From Kocuria rosea (lineage in GTDB: Bacteria > Actinomycetota > Actinomycetes > Actinomycetales > Micrococcaceae): a stretch of 64,000 bases of DNA. Positions 42,680-50,727 of the stretch are shown here, one piece after another. Numbering within the stretch: position 1 is the stretch's first letter; every line of letters starts with the position of its first letter. The notes under the pieces are model-generated. The model ran no database searches, was not told the DNA's origin, and worked only from the letters and a program-made list of their open reading frames with translations. The position numbers and the translations under genes were made by a program. The DNA lies in assembly GCF_006094695.1 (NCBI RefSeq), contig NZ_CP035103.1, positions 3,844,001 to 3,908,000 on the forward strand. Direction: 5' to 3'.

Positions 42680-43042
42680 TCAGAACGCGTCGTCGATGGC
42701 CACCGGCCGGCCGTGCCGGTCGTAGTAGTAGACCCCCTGCGTCTCCGGTGTCCCGTCGGCGGGGTCCTCCGGCGGCTCCGCCGGGAGGTCGCCGCCGCCC
42801 CGGGCGCCGAGCGCGAGCGCACCGACGGACACGAGCAGCAGGAGCACCACCGTGAGCAGCGGCCCCAGGGGCACGGCGCGGACGAGGACGGCCAGGACCA
42901 CGGTCAGCGCGAGGAGCAGGAGCAGGGCGCCCGTGGCCGCGGGCTCGAACGCGCGACCGGGGCGGTCGGCCCCCGGCTCGGTCGAGGACCGGCCGGAGAA
43001 GTCCGGCAGCTGGGGCAGCTCGGGAACGAGCGGAGTGGTCAC
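42680..43042 (-). CDS. Hypothetical small membrane protein
   Basis: A 120-residue protein. A soluble N-terminus of about 35 residues precedes two adjacent hydrophobic helices (GALLLLLALTVVLAVLVRAV and LLTVVLLLLVSVGALALG). A Pro/Glu-rich tail ends YYYDRHGRPVAIDDAF. GTG 43042 follows GAAAGG. No family recognised. Confidence 0.6.
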   Translation of the reverse strand: MTTPLVPELPQLPDFSGRSSTEPGADRPGRAFEPAATGALLLLLALTVVLAVLVRAVPLGPLLTVVLLLLVSVGALALGARGGGDLPAEPPEDPADGTPETQGVYYYDRHGRPVAIDDAF

Positions 43043-43100
43043 GGCGGGCCTTTCGCGTGCGGCTCCCCCGGTGGAACGGTCCCGGCGCTGAGCGGCTCCG

Positions 43101-43135
43101 GGAGCGACCTCGACCGGAGTCCCCCCGGTCGCTCC
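43101..43135. other. Inverted repeat in intergenic region 43043-43298
   Basis: GGAGCGACC and GGTCGCTCC pair perfectly with a 17-base loop that holds a further GACC/GGTC pairing. It may be a terminator for DUF2071-side transcription or a leader structure for the 43042 gene. I see nothing else in this 256-base gap. Confidence 0.4.
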
Positions 43136-43298
43136 TGCGGGAGTTGGTTCCATCCTGGACCTCCCGCGCGCTCCGGGCCTGCCCACTCTTGTGGGGCTGT
43201 CGGGCGCCGGGCGGCACGATCCGGGGGACGGAGGGCCCGGACGGCCGCGGACGGTGCGCGGGCAGGCGCGGTCCGGCGGACGGGGCCGGGCCGGCGGA

Positions 43299-44051
43299 TC
43301 AGGGGCCGTGCATCGTCCGGGGCCGCCCGATCCGGGTCCGGACGCCCGGTGAGAACAGCACGGACTCGGGCGGGCCGTCGACGTCGAGGCCGGCCGCGGC
43401 CAGCAGGCCGTCCTCGAGGTGCGCGACCGCCGCGGGGTGCAGCGGCCACGGCTCGTGCGAGACAGGGACGTGCACCGTGCGGCCGGCGAACCGGCTGTGC
43501 AGACCGAACCGCGCGGTGAGCTCCAGCGACAGTTCGTCGTCGGCGCGGGCAGCGCGGTCCGGGTGCACGGCGAAGGAGGACGTCGTCCGTCCGCGGCGCC
43601 GGACGACGTCGTACCCGTAAGAGGGATCCGCCCCGTCGGGGGCGGCGGCCCGGCACTGCGACCACACGTAGGGCAGGCCGGCGGCGCGGGCGCCGAGGAC
43701 GACCGCGAGCCGTGGCGCGTCGAGGGACAGGAACACCACGGCGCGCGTGCCGTCCGGCTCGCGGGAGTAGAGGCGCACGTTGATCTCGGGGAAGCTTCCC
43801 CACCACGGCAGGGGCACCGCGGCGCCGAGCCGGATCCGCTCCATCCGGAAGCCGACGAGGCCCGCCCAGGCGGAGCCGTCGACCACGTCCGCCCGGACGC
43901 CCGGCGGCATCCGTGCCGCCGCGGCGGGCACCGGGATCCGCCAGTGCAGGAAGACGGCGTCCTCCCAGCGCTGGTCCATCAGGTGGGGGCGCGGCAACCC
44001 CGGCGCCGCGGGCCAGGGAGCCGCCGGATCAGCCGTCGTCCTGCTCGTCAT
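43299..44051 (-). CDS. YqjF/DUF2071 family protein
   Basis: A 250-residue protein of the YqjF (DUF2071, acetoacetate-decarboxylase-like fold) family: LMDQRWEDAVFLHWRIPVPA, GSAWAGLVGFRMERIRLG, WWGSFPEINVRLYSREPDG and a late VHVPVSHEPWPLHPA. The catalytic activity is unknown. The start overlaps the end of the acidic lipoprotein gene by 23 bases, so translation may be coupled. A later start is possible because no clear ribosome site is present. Confidence 0.85.
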   Translation of the reverse strand: MTSRTTADPAAPWPAAPGLPRPHLMDQRWEDAVFLHWRIPVPAAAARMPPGVRADVVDGSAWAGLVGFRMERIRLGAAVPLPWWGSFPEINVRLYSREPDGTRAVVFLSLDAPRLAVVLGARAAGLPYVWSQCRAAAPDGADPSYGYDVVRRRGRTTSSFAVHPDRAARADDELSLELTARFGLHSRFAGRTVHVPVSHEPWPLHPAAVAHLEDGLLAAAGLDVDGPPESVLFSPGVRTRIGRPRTMHGP

Positions 44052-44292
44052 CCTGTTCCATGGGCCCCTCGCCCTCCGTGGGGCTGATGGGCCCGGTCGT
44101 GTTCTCCTCCTCGGTGGCGTCCGTGGCCTCGTCCTCGGCGGTCTCCTCGCCTCCGGCGGGGGCCTCCTGCTCCGTGCCCTCCTCGCCGCCGGACCCGGGG
44201 TCGTCGCACCCCGCGAGTCCCAGGGCGGCGACGGACAGGAACCCGATCGCCAGCGTCCTGCGCCACCAGCTCTCGCCCGCAGCTGCTGTCAT
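44029..44292 (-). CDS. Small acidic lipoprotein
   Basis: An 87-residue lipoprotein. A signal peptide (WWRRTLAIGFLSVAALGLAG) with lipobox LAGC is followed by an extremely Glu/Asp-rich, presumably disordered tail. ATG 44292 has GGAGGAGGGG at good spacing. An in-frame ATG 24 bases upstream lies 8 bases after a TACCTT box and could be used on a leaderless transcript. Function unknown. Confidence 0.7.
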   Translation of the reverse strand: MTAAAGESWWRRTLAIGFLSVAALGLAGCDDPGSGGEEGTEQEAPAGGEETAEDEATDATEEENTTGPISPTEGEGPMEQDDEQDDG

Positions 44293-44488
44293 GACCCCTC
44301 CTCCGTGGTTCTGCATGAGCATCAAAGGTAAGCACGCTTTCCAAACCGGTGCAACAGAGGGGACAGGATTGACGGAAGATGCTCAGCGGAAATCCAGGAC
44401 GGCGCCGGTACGGTCGGGAACGGGACCGGCGCCTGCCGCCGGGGCGAACCGCCCGCGTCCCCGTCCGTCCGGGAACGAAAGGCGCACC

Positions 44489-45373
44489 GTGCGCACGAGC
44501 TGTCGAGGGGCCCGATCCGGCCGCGCCGCGGCGCTGGGCCTCGCCCTCGCCCTCCTCCTCGGCGCCTGCGGCGGGGACGGGGACGGGGCCGTACCGGTCG
44601 CCGCCCCGACGGCCGAGGCCGCCGCCGCGGGCCTGGCGGCGGACCTGGAGGAGCTCGCCGCCGAGGTGCCCGGTGAACTCGGGGTCGTGCTCCTCGACCC
44701 CGAGGGCGGGGAGGTCGTGGCCCGCAACGCGGACCGCCCGTTCACGAGCGCGAGCCTCTACAAGCTCTTCCTGGCCCATGCGGTCCTCGACCGGGCCGAC
44801 CGGGGCGCCCTCGCCCTCTCGGACGTCGTGCCGGGACTGGGCCTCACGGTCGAGCAGGCCCTCGACGTGATGATCAGCTGGTCGGACAACGCCTCCGGTG
44901 CGGCACTGGGCCAGTGGCTCGGGTGGGAGCAGGTCGAGACCTTCGCGCACGGGCAGGGCTTCACGGCCACGACCTTCGACCCCGACACCGGCTCGCAGGA
45001 CGTCGTCGCGATGACCACCACTCCCGCGGACGTCGCCGCCCTCCTGGAGCGGCTGCGCCGCGGTGAGCTGCTCTCCGGCCCCTCCGCCGCCCTGCTCCTC
45101 GGGTTCCTCGAGGAGCAGCACCTCGACTACGCCCTCTCCTCGGGCTTCTCCCCGGACGTCGGCTTCGCGCACAAGACCGGCCTGCTGGTGGACGTCTCGC
45201 ACGACGCCGGGATCGTCGAGCTCGGCGGGCACGACTACGTCGTCGCCGTCCTGACCGACGGGTGGTCCGACTACGAGGAGTCGGCGCCCTGGTTCGGGGA
45301 CGCCGGGCCGGAGATCGAGGCGTACGTGCGGGAGGACACCGGCACCTCCCCCCGCCCGGCCGCGGCACCGTAG
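44489..45373 (+). CDS. Class A beta-lactamase-like serine hydrolase lipoprotein
   Basis: A 294-residue exported lipoprotein (lipobox LLGAC). The serine beta-lactamase/PBP-fold motifs are SxxK in SASLYKLFLAH, SDN in SWSDNASG and KTG in HKTGLLVDV. The usual class A Glu166 loop is not clear, so it may be a non-lactamase hydrolase or D,D-peptidase-like protein. GTG 44489 follows GAAAGG. It is divergent from the acidic lipoprotein and tail to tail with the ABC-F gene. Confidence 0.85.
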   Translation: MRTSCRGARSGRAAALGLALALLLGACGGDGDGAVPVAAPTAEAAAAGLAADLEELAAEVPGELGVVLLDPEGGEVVARNADRPFTSASLYKLFLAHAVLDRADRGALALSDVVPGLGLTVEQALDVMISWSDNASGAALGQWLGWEQVETFAHGQGFTATTFDPDTGSQDVVAMTTTPADVAALLERLRRGELLSGPSAALLLGFLEEQHLDYALSSGFSPDVGFAHKTGLLVDVSHDAGIVELGGHDYVVAVLTDGWSDYEESAPWFGDAGPEIEAYVREDTGTSPRPAAAP

Positions 45374-45390
45374 GCGGGGGGTTCGGGCGG

Positions 45391-47079
45391 TCAGTCCGTC
45401 CCGGAGCGCACCCGGAGCACCCGGCCCCGCCAGCGCCGCCGGACCCACCGGTCGTGCGTGGCCAGCACCACCGTGCCCGGGAAGTCCTCCAGGGCCCGCT
45501 CGAGCTCCTCGGCCAGGGCCAGCGACAGGTGGTTGGTGGGCTCGTCCAGGAGCAGCAGCGGGGCCGGCTCCGCGACCAGGACCGCGAGCGCCACCCTCCG
45601 GCGCTGCCCGGGGGAGAGCTCCCCGAGGGGGCGGCAGGCGTCGCCGGCGCGCAGGAGGCCGAGCTCCTCCAGCGTCGGGGCGCCGCTGCCGTCCCGCAGC
45701 CGGGAGCGGAAGGCCGCCTCGGCCGGGCACGCCAGGTCCGGCCAGGAGTCGTCCTGGGCCAGGCGGCCGACGACGACGGGGCCCTGCCGCTCCACGGTCC
45801 CGCCGTCGGCGCGCAGCTCCCCCGCCAGCACGGCGAGCAGCGTCGACTTCCCGGTGCCGTTCGGGCCCTCGACCAGCAGCCGGTCCCCGGCGCGCAGCTC
45901 GAGGTCGGTGGGCGCCAGTCGTCCGTCCACATGTGCCCCGGTGAGCCGGACCAGCGGGACGTCGGCGTCGGCCCCGGTGTCCGCGCCCCGGCGGAAGCCC
46001 GCGAAGCGCAGGGGTGCCGGCGGGGCGCCGACCGCGGTGCGCTCGAGCTCGGCCAGCCGGTGGCGGGCCGAGCGCACCCGGCCGCCGATGGTCTTGGCGG
46101 CGCGGTCGCTGTAGAACTTCCGGGTGATCCGGCCCTCGGACTTCGGGGCCGTGGTGTGGAAGATCTCCCGGCCGGAGACCTCGGCGATCTCCCGCAGCCG
46201 CTCCCGCTCCTGCCCCTGGGCGGCGAAGCGCTCGGCCCAGCGGCGGCGGGCGAGCTCCCGCTGCCGGAGGTAGGAGCTGTAGCCGCCCGTGGACGCCGTG
46301 CCCTGCCGGGGCGGGCCGCCGGCGGACTCGTCGGGGCCCAGGGCGGGGTCGAGGTCGACCACCCCGGTGGCCACCTCGTCCAGGAACCACCGGTCGTGGC
46401 TGGCCAGGAGCACCGGGCCACGCCAGCCGGCCAGCTCGGCCGCGAGGAAGTCGACGGCGTCGTCGTCGAGGTGGTTCGTCGGCTCGTCGAGCAGCAGCGC
46501 CGTGGGCCGGGCGAGCAGCAGCGCCGCGAGCGCGAGGCGGCGCCGCTGCCCGCCGGACAGCTCCCCGACCGCCCGGCTCCTCGGCAGCCGGGCCAGTCCG
46601 AGTCCACTCAGGACCGTCTCGATGCGGGCGTCGAGGGCCCACAGCCCGTGGCGCTCGGCGTCCCGGAGCACGGTGTCGTAGGCGTCCGCCGTCGCGGGGT
46701 CGTCGGGCGCCGCGGCGATGCCGACGGCGAGCGCTGCCAGCCGGTGCTCCAGGGCGCGGACCTCTCGGACGGCTCGCTCGACGACCTGCTCCAGGGTGGT
46801 GGCGGCGGGGAGGTCGAGCTCCTGGTGCAGCAGTCCGGTGCGCTCCGGCCGGTGCACGGTGCCCGTGCCCGGCACCAGGAGCCCGGCCGCCACGTGCAGC
46901 AGGGTGGTCTTGCCGGCGCCGTTCTCCCCGATCAGGCCGGTGCGCTCACCGGCGGCGACGGTCAGGGACACGTCGGTGAGGACCCGGCGGCCGGGGTGGC
47001 TGACACCGATGCCGTCCAGGCGCAGGTGGGCGGGGCGGTGCGGGGCGGCGGTCGCCGCCGAGGGGGCGGTGGTGGTCAC
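45391..47079 (-). CDS. ABC-F family ATP-binding protein
   Basis: A 562-residue protein with two ABC domains and no membrane part: GLIGENGAGKTTLLHVAAG, LSGGQRRRLALAALLLARP, DEPTNHLDDDAVDFL, then a linker and GPNGTGKSTLLAVLAG, LSPGQRRRVALAVL, DEPTNHLSLALAEEL. ABC-F proteins act on the ribosome, and several protect it from antibiotics. By comparison with relatives the start is GTG 47079 (VTTTAPSAA). The same frame is open from ATG 47193, which overlaps a 4-codon ORF. The 113-base leader has a hairpin (47141-47155), as in attenuated resistance genes. Confidence 0.9.
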   Translation of the reverse strand: MTTTAPSAATAAPHRPAHLRLDGIGVSHPGRRVLTDVSLTVAAGERTGLIGENGAGKTTLLHVAAGLLVPGTGTVHRPERTGLLHQELDLPAATTLEQVVERAVREVRALEHRLAALAVGIAAAPDDPATADAYDTVLRDAERHGLWALDARIETVLSGLGLARLPRSRAVGELSGGQRRRLALAALLLARPTALLLDEPTNHLDDDAVDFLAAELAGWRGPVLLASHDRWFLDEVATGVVDLDPALGPDESAGGPPRQGTASTGGYSSYLRQRELARRRWAERFAAQGQERERLREIAEVSGREIFHTTAPKSEGRITRKFYSDRAAKTIGGRVRSARHRLAELERTAVGAPPAPLRFAGFRRGADTGADADVPLVRLTGAHVDGRLAPTDLELRAGDRLLVEGPNGTGKSTLLAVLAGELRADGGTVERQGPVVVGRLAQDDSWPDLACPAEAAFRSRLRDGSGAPTLEELGLLRAGDACRPLGELSPGQRRRVALAVLVAEPAPLLLLDEPTNHLSLALAEELERALEDFPGTVVLATHDRWVRRRWRGRVLRVRSGTD

Positions 47080-47192
47080 GGTGCGGTCCTGTCGATGCTG
47101 GGGGTCGGGCCCGCCGGGCGAGTGCGGCACCGGATGCGCGGAGCCCTCTGGGCTCGGATCGACGGTGCCGGCCGCGGACGCGGGCCGGGGCA

Positions 47193-47207
47193 TCAGGACA
47201 GGAACAT
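47193..47207 (-). CDS. Putative 4-codon leader peptide of the ABC-F gene
   Basis: ATG-TTC-CTG-TCC-TGA encodes MFLS. TACCTT (47220-47215) lies 7 bases before the ATG, the same spacing as the leaderless genes of the window. The TGA overlaps an ATG that is in frame with the ABC-F protein. Its length is too small to judge by coding bias, so this is position evidence only. Confidence 0.35.
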   Translation of the reverse strand: MFLS

Positions 47208-47310
47208 GCCCACCAAGGTACGCCCGGGCGGGCGCCGCGGGCAAGGGTCCCGGCGGACCGCCGGCGGTCCGCGGTCGACTCCCTCGGCGGTCGGGCGTAG
47301 CCTGCGGACC

Positions 47311-48270
47311 ATGGACTCCCAGGTGCAGCGGGCCGTGTTCAGCACCCGCGACCCGGCCGAGGGCATCGCGGTGCTCGACGAGGTCTTCGCCATCCGGGGC
47401 GTGCGCCGCTCCCCGGACGGCAGTTTCGACATGACCCTGGCCTCGACCGGGATCGACTTTGTCGCCTACGAGCGCGTCCGGCTGAAGGGCTCCTCGTGCA
47501 CCGGCCGCACGGACGGCGCCGGCGTGCTGCGGGTGTGCCACGTGACGGCGGGCGTGCTGAGCGCCACCAGCGCCGGCGACCGCTTCCCCCGCACCGGGCC
47601 CTTCCTGTTCCCGCAGCGCACCTTCACCAGCTGGTGGGACGACCTCGAGGCGACCACCGTGTCCCTGGACCCTGCCGCAGTGGAGGACCACGCCCGGCGG
47701 CTGCTGGGGAACGAGGGCTTCCGGCTGGAGTTCACGGGGACCCGCCCGGTGTCGCCGGCCATGACCCAGTACTGGCGCGGGACGGTCTCCCACTTCGCCC
47801 GCGACCTCCTGCCCGACTCCCGGGCGATGAGCAGCCCCCTGATCCGCTCCGAGGCCGCCCGCTCCCTCGCCACCGTCCTGCTGCACACCTTTCCCGGGAG
47901 CTTCCTGGACCGCAGCGGGACGGCCACCGGGCAGACCCGCCCGGCTCCGGCCGGAGTGCGGCGGGCGGTGGCCTTCATCGAGGAGCACGTGGCCGCGGAC
48001 GTCGGACCGGCCGACATCGCCGCCGCCGCCCGGATGAGCGTGCGCGGTCTCCAGGCGGCCTTCCGCCGGGAGCTGGACACCACCCCGATGGCCTACCTGC
48101 GCGACGCCCGGCTCGACGCCGTCCACCGGGAGCTGCTCGCCGCCGACCCCACGACCGGCTCGACCGTGGAGGCGGTGGCCGCGCGCTGGGGCTTCGGCCA
48201 CCGCGGCCGCTTCGCCGCCGCCTACCGGGACCGGCACGGCCAGGCCCCCGCCACCACCCTGCGGAGCTGA
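47311..48270 (+). CDS. AraC-family transcriptional regulator (1)
   Basis: A 319-residue regulator. The N-terminal 200 residues form an AraC-binding-like sensor (FLFPQRTFTSWWDD). The C-terminal HTH pair has GPADIAAAARMSVRGLQAAFRRELDTTPMAYLRDARLD and VEAVAARWGFGHRGRFAAAYRDRHGQAP. TAGCCT lies 7 bases before the ATG, so it is probably leaderless. It is divergent from the ABC-F gene and 5 bases upstream of a second AraC gene. Confidence 0.9.
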   Translation: MDSQVQRAVFSTRDPAEGIAVLDEVFAIRGVRRSPDGSFDMTLASTGIDFVAYERVRLKGSSCTGRTDGAGVLRVCHVTAGVLSATSAGDRFPRTGPFLFPQRTFTSWWDDLEATTVSLDPAAVEDHARRLLGNEGFRLEFTGTRPVSPAMTQYWRGTVSHFARDLLPDSRAMSSPLIRSEAARSLATVLLHTFPGSFLDRSGTATGQTRPAPAGVRRAVAFIEEHVAADVGPADIAAAARMSVRGLQAAFRRELDTTPMAYLRDARLDAVHRELLAADPTTGSTVEAVAARWGFGHRGRFAAAYRDRHGQAPATTLRS

Positions 48271-48275
48271 CCGGG

Positions 48276-49250
48276 ATGCCCCAGGAGACGGAGCGGGCGC
48301 CGGGGACGCCGATCCGCCTGCACATGGCGACCACCGACCCGGAGGTGGCGAACGAGGCGCTGCAGCAGATCTACACCAGTGCGCGCATGGGCACGATCAC
48401 CGACGAGTCGTCCTTCCTGTACCGCCAGGACGTGCTGGGCGACGCCGACCTCCAACTGGGCCGGCTCACCTTCCGCGGCAGCATCGCCGGCCGGATGGTG
48501 CTCGACGACATGTTCTCGGTCGTCGTGCCCCGCGCCGGGGGCGTCGACTGGAGCATCGACGGCCGGAGGGGCAGCGGGCTCGGGGTGTTCCTGCTGCAGC
48601 CGGGCCAGGAGTACTGCGGCGAGGTGGACCAGCTGCTGGTCGACTCGGTCACCATCGACCGGTCCACGCTGCGGGAGACCGCCCGGACGGTCCACGGGGA
48701 CGAGACCCTCGAGGTCGCCTTCCACGGACCGCGCCCGCACTCCCCCGCCCGGGAGAGGCACTGGAGGAGCACCTTCGCGTTCGCGCAGCAGGTCCTGGCC
48801 GACCCCGAGGTCGCCTCCCTCCCCCTGCTGCGCGCGGATCTGCGGCGGCGGATGTCGGTGGCGACCCTGGAGGCGTTCGCCTTCGCCGGGGAGCCCGTGG
48901 CCCGGCGCGCGTCGGCCGCCGGGCAGCAGGCGGCCTACCGGGACGCGGTCGAGTTCCTGCACGCCGCCGCGTCCTCGCCGATCACGGTCGAGGACGTCGC
49001 CCGCCACGCGGGGGTGAGCACCGTGGAGCTCGTCCGGGCCTTCCGCTCCCACGCCGGGACCACGCCGGGGGCCTATCTGCGCGAGCTGCGGCTGGTGGCC
49101 GCCCACGACGACCTGGTGCAGGGCGACCCGGCCCGGGGTGACACCGTGCGCGGCATCGCCCGGCGCTGGGGCATGAACCACCCCGGCGACTTCGCGCGCC
49201 GCCACCGGCAGGCCTACGGCGAGAACCCGGCCGCCACCCTGCGCCGTTAG
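48276..49250 (+). CDS. AraC-family transcriptional regulator (2)
   Basis: A 324-residue AraC regulator, 5 bases after the first. The sensor domain has FSVVVPRAGGVDWSIDG and GVFLLQPGQEYCGEVDQ. The HTH region has TVEDVARHAGVSTVELVRAFRSHAGTTPGAYLRELRL and RGIARRWGMNHPGDFARRHRQAYGENP. The two share only general family features, so they are an old pair. The stop overlaps the convergent SCO1664-type gene by 4 bases. Confidence 0.9.
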   Translation: MPQETERAPGTPIRLHMATTDPEVANEALQQIYTSARMGTITDESSFLYRQDVLGDADLQLGRLTFRGSIAGRMVLDDMFSVVVPRAGGVDWSIDGRRGSGLGVFLLQPGQEYCGEVDQLLVDSVTIDRSTLRETARTVHGDETLEVAFHGPRPHSPARERHWRSTFAFAQQVLADPEVASLPLLRADLRRRMSVATLEAFAFAGEPVARRASAAGQQAAYRDAVEFLHAAASSPITVEDVARHAGVSTVELVRAFRSHAGTTPGAYLRELRLVAAHDDLVQGDPARGDTVRGIARRWGMNHPGDFARRHRQAYGENPAATLRR

Positions 49251-49942
49251 AGCAGCGGCCAGGGGATCCGGCGGCCGGTGACGTCGACCGGCAGGACCGC
49301 CTCGTCGAGGAGCCGGCGCACCCGCCGCCGCAGCGCGGCCACCTCCTCGGCGTCGAGGAGCTCGGCGAGCTCGGCGGGGACGTCGTCGGCCAGCGGGGCG
49401 ATGTCCCGCAGCAGGTCCTCGGGCACGGGCTCGCCGGAGAAGTCCCAGACGACCGTCCGCAGCTTGAACGCCGCCGCGAAGCACAGACCGTGGTCGATCC
49501 CCCAGATCCGGCCGTCGGCGCCCCGCAGCACGTGGCCGCCCTTGCGGTCGGCGTTGTTGGCCACGAGGTCGAACAGCGCGATCCGGCGCAGGGCGTCGTG
49601 GGTGTCGGGGGCGGTGTCGTAGAGGGTGAAGTAGTGCTGCCGCGGGTCGTGCTCCACGAACCGCTGCAGGGACCCCGAGCCGAACGGGCCGTCCTGGCGC
49701 AGGACGGTGGGCGGGACGATGCCCCAGCCGAGGAACTCGCTCAGCACGTACGCGGCGCGCTCCCGCCGGTGCAGGCCGGGGCGGAAGTCGAGCAGCGGCC
49801 GCTCGCCCTCGAGCGGCTTGTAGATCCCCCAGGCCGTCTCCTCCTCGAGCGTGACCTCGACGAGCAGCGCCGAGTTGCTGCTCTCCCGGATCAGTCCGAG
49901 GAGCTCCAACCGGCCCTCCGTCAGGAGCACGAGCTCGCCCAT
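49247..49942 (-). CDS. SCO1664 family (PI3/4-kinase-like) protein
   Basis: A 231-residue protein of the actinobacterial SCO1664 family, distantly like phosphatidylinositol kinases: WGIYKPLEGERPLLDF (Lys for ATP), ALFDLVANNADRKGGHVL and IWGIDHGLCF (catalytic N-x-D...IDHG type residues). Its substrate is unknown. It begins 10 bases after the phosphomutase-like gene. In many actinobacteria a DUF3090 gene lies in the same group, but none is here. Confidence 0.88.
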   Translation of the reverse strand: MGELVLLTEGRLELLGLIRESSNSALLVEVTLEEETAWGIYKPLEGERPLLDFRPGLHRRERAAYVLSEFLGWGIVPPTVLRQDGPFGSGSLQRFVEHDPRQHYFTLYDTAPDTHDALRRIALFDLVANNADRKGGHVLRGADGRIWGIDHGLCFAAAFKLRTVVWDFSGEPVPEDLLRDIAPLADDVPAELAELLDAEEVAALRRRVRRLLDEAVLPVDVTGRRIPWPLL

Positions 49943-49952
49943 CAGCGTCCGC

Positions 49953-50597
49953 TCACGACACCCTCAGGCCGGCCAGCGGCTGGTCCGTGGAGTTCACGGT
50001 GAGCACGGCCGGCGCCTGCCCCGGCGCGTACGAGATCGCCGAGACGGAGCACGGGCTGACCACGATCCGCTGGAACAGGTCCAGGTGCGTGCCCAGGGCG
50101 TGGGCGAGGGCCGCCTTGATGGGGTCGGCGTGCGAGAAGCAGACCACCACCCCGCCCTCGTGGGCGGCGCGCACCCGGTCCACGGCGCCCACGGTGCGCG
50201 CCTGCATCTCCGGGAAGCTCTCGCCGCCGGGGAAGCGGAAGGTCGAGGGCGCCCGCTGGACGGTCGACCACGCCTTGAGCCGGGAGAGGCGGGAGAGCTC
50301 CTCGCCCGTCCACTCCCCGAAGTCGCACTCGAGCAGTCCCGGCTCCACGACGGCCTCCCGGCCGGTCCGGGCCGCGGTCGGCGCCGCGGTCTCGCGCGTG
50401 CGCTCGAGCGGTGAGGTGTACACGGCGTCGACGCGCACGCCCGCGAGCCGCTCCGCCACCCGGTCCGCCTGGGCCCGGCCGCGCTCGGAGAGGTGCAGGC
50501 CGGGGGCCCGCCCCGGCAGGACCTTGCCCGTGGTGGGGGTCTCCCCGTGCCGCACGAGCAGGACGAGGGTGCTCCGTGGTGCCTTGCGAGTGACCAT
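49953..50597 (-). CDS. Histidine phosphatase, MSMEG_4193-type phosphomutase
   Basis: A 214-residue histidine phosphatase/phosphoglycerate-mutase-fold protein: the phosphorylated His in LVLLVRHGETPTTGKVLPGR, ECDFGEWTGEELSRL and the second His in VVVCFSHADPIKAALAHALG. The MSMEG_4193 family is of unknown physiological substrate. TACGCT lies 8 bases before the ATG without a good ribosome site, so the mRNA may be nearly leaderless. It is followed by the SCO1664-type gene in the same operon. Confidence 0.88.
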   Translation of the reverse strand: MVTRKAPRSTLVLLVRHGETPTTGKVLPGRAPGLHLSERGRAQADRVAERLAGVRVDAVYTSPLERTRETAAPTAARTGREAVVEPGLLECDFGEWTGEELSRLSRLKAWSTVQRAPSTFRFPGGESFPEMQARTVGAVDRVRAAHEGGVVVCFSHADPIKAALAHALGTHLDLFQRIVVSPCSVSAISYAPGQAPAVLTVNSTDQPLAGLRVS

Positions 50598-50727
50598 GAT
50601 GCACCAGCGTACTGGCGGGGGCCCCGGGGCCACAGGGGCCCCGCGCCCGTCGTCGTCGGGCGCCGCCTGCGACGACGCCGGCCCCGGCCCGGGGGCGCCC
50701 TCTTGACGCCGGGGTTAGGTTGGCGCT

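Noticed and set aside
45391..47193. ABC-F protein starting at ATG 47193 (600 residues)
   Set aside because: The additional 38 residues are Pro/Ala/Gly low complexity and ABC-F relatives begin near GTG 47079. It is kept only as a coupled-translation possibility.
50703..50708. TTGACG as a -35 box for the MoxR-like gene
   Set aside because: It is only 7 bases from the TAGGTT -10 box, too close for sigma-70 type recognition.
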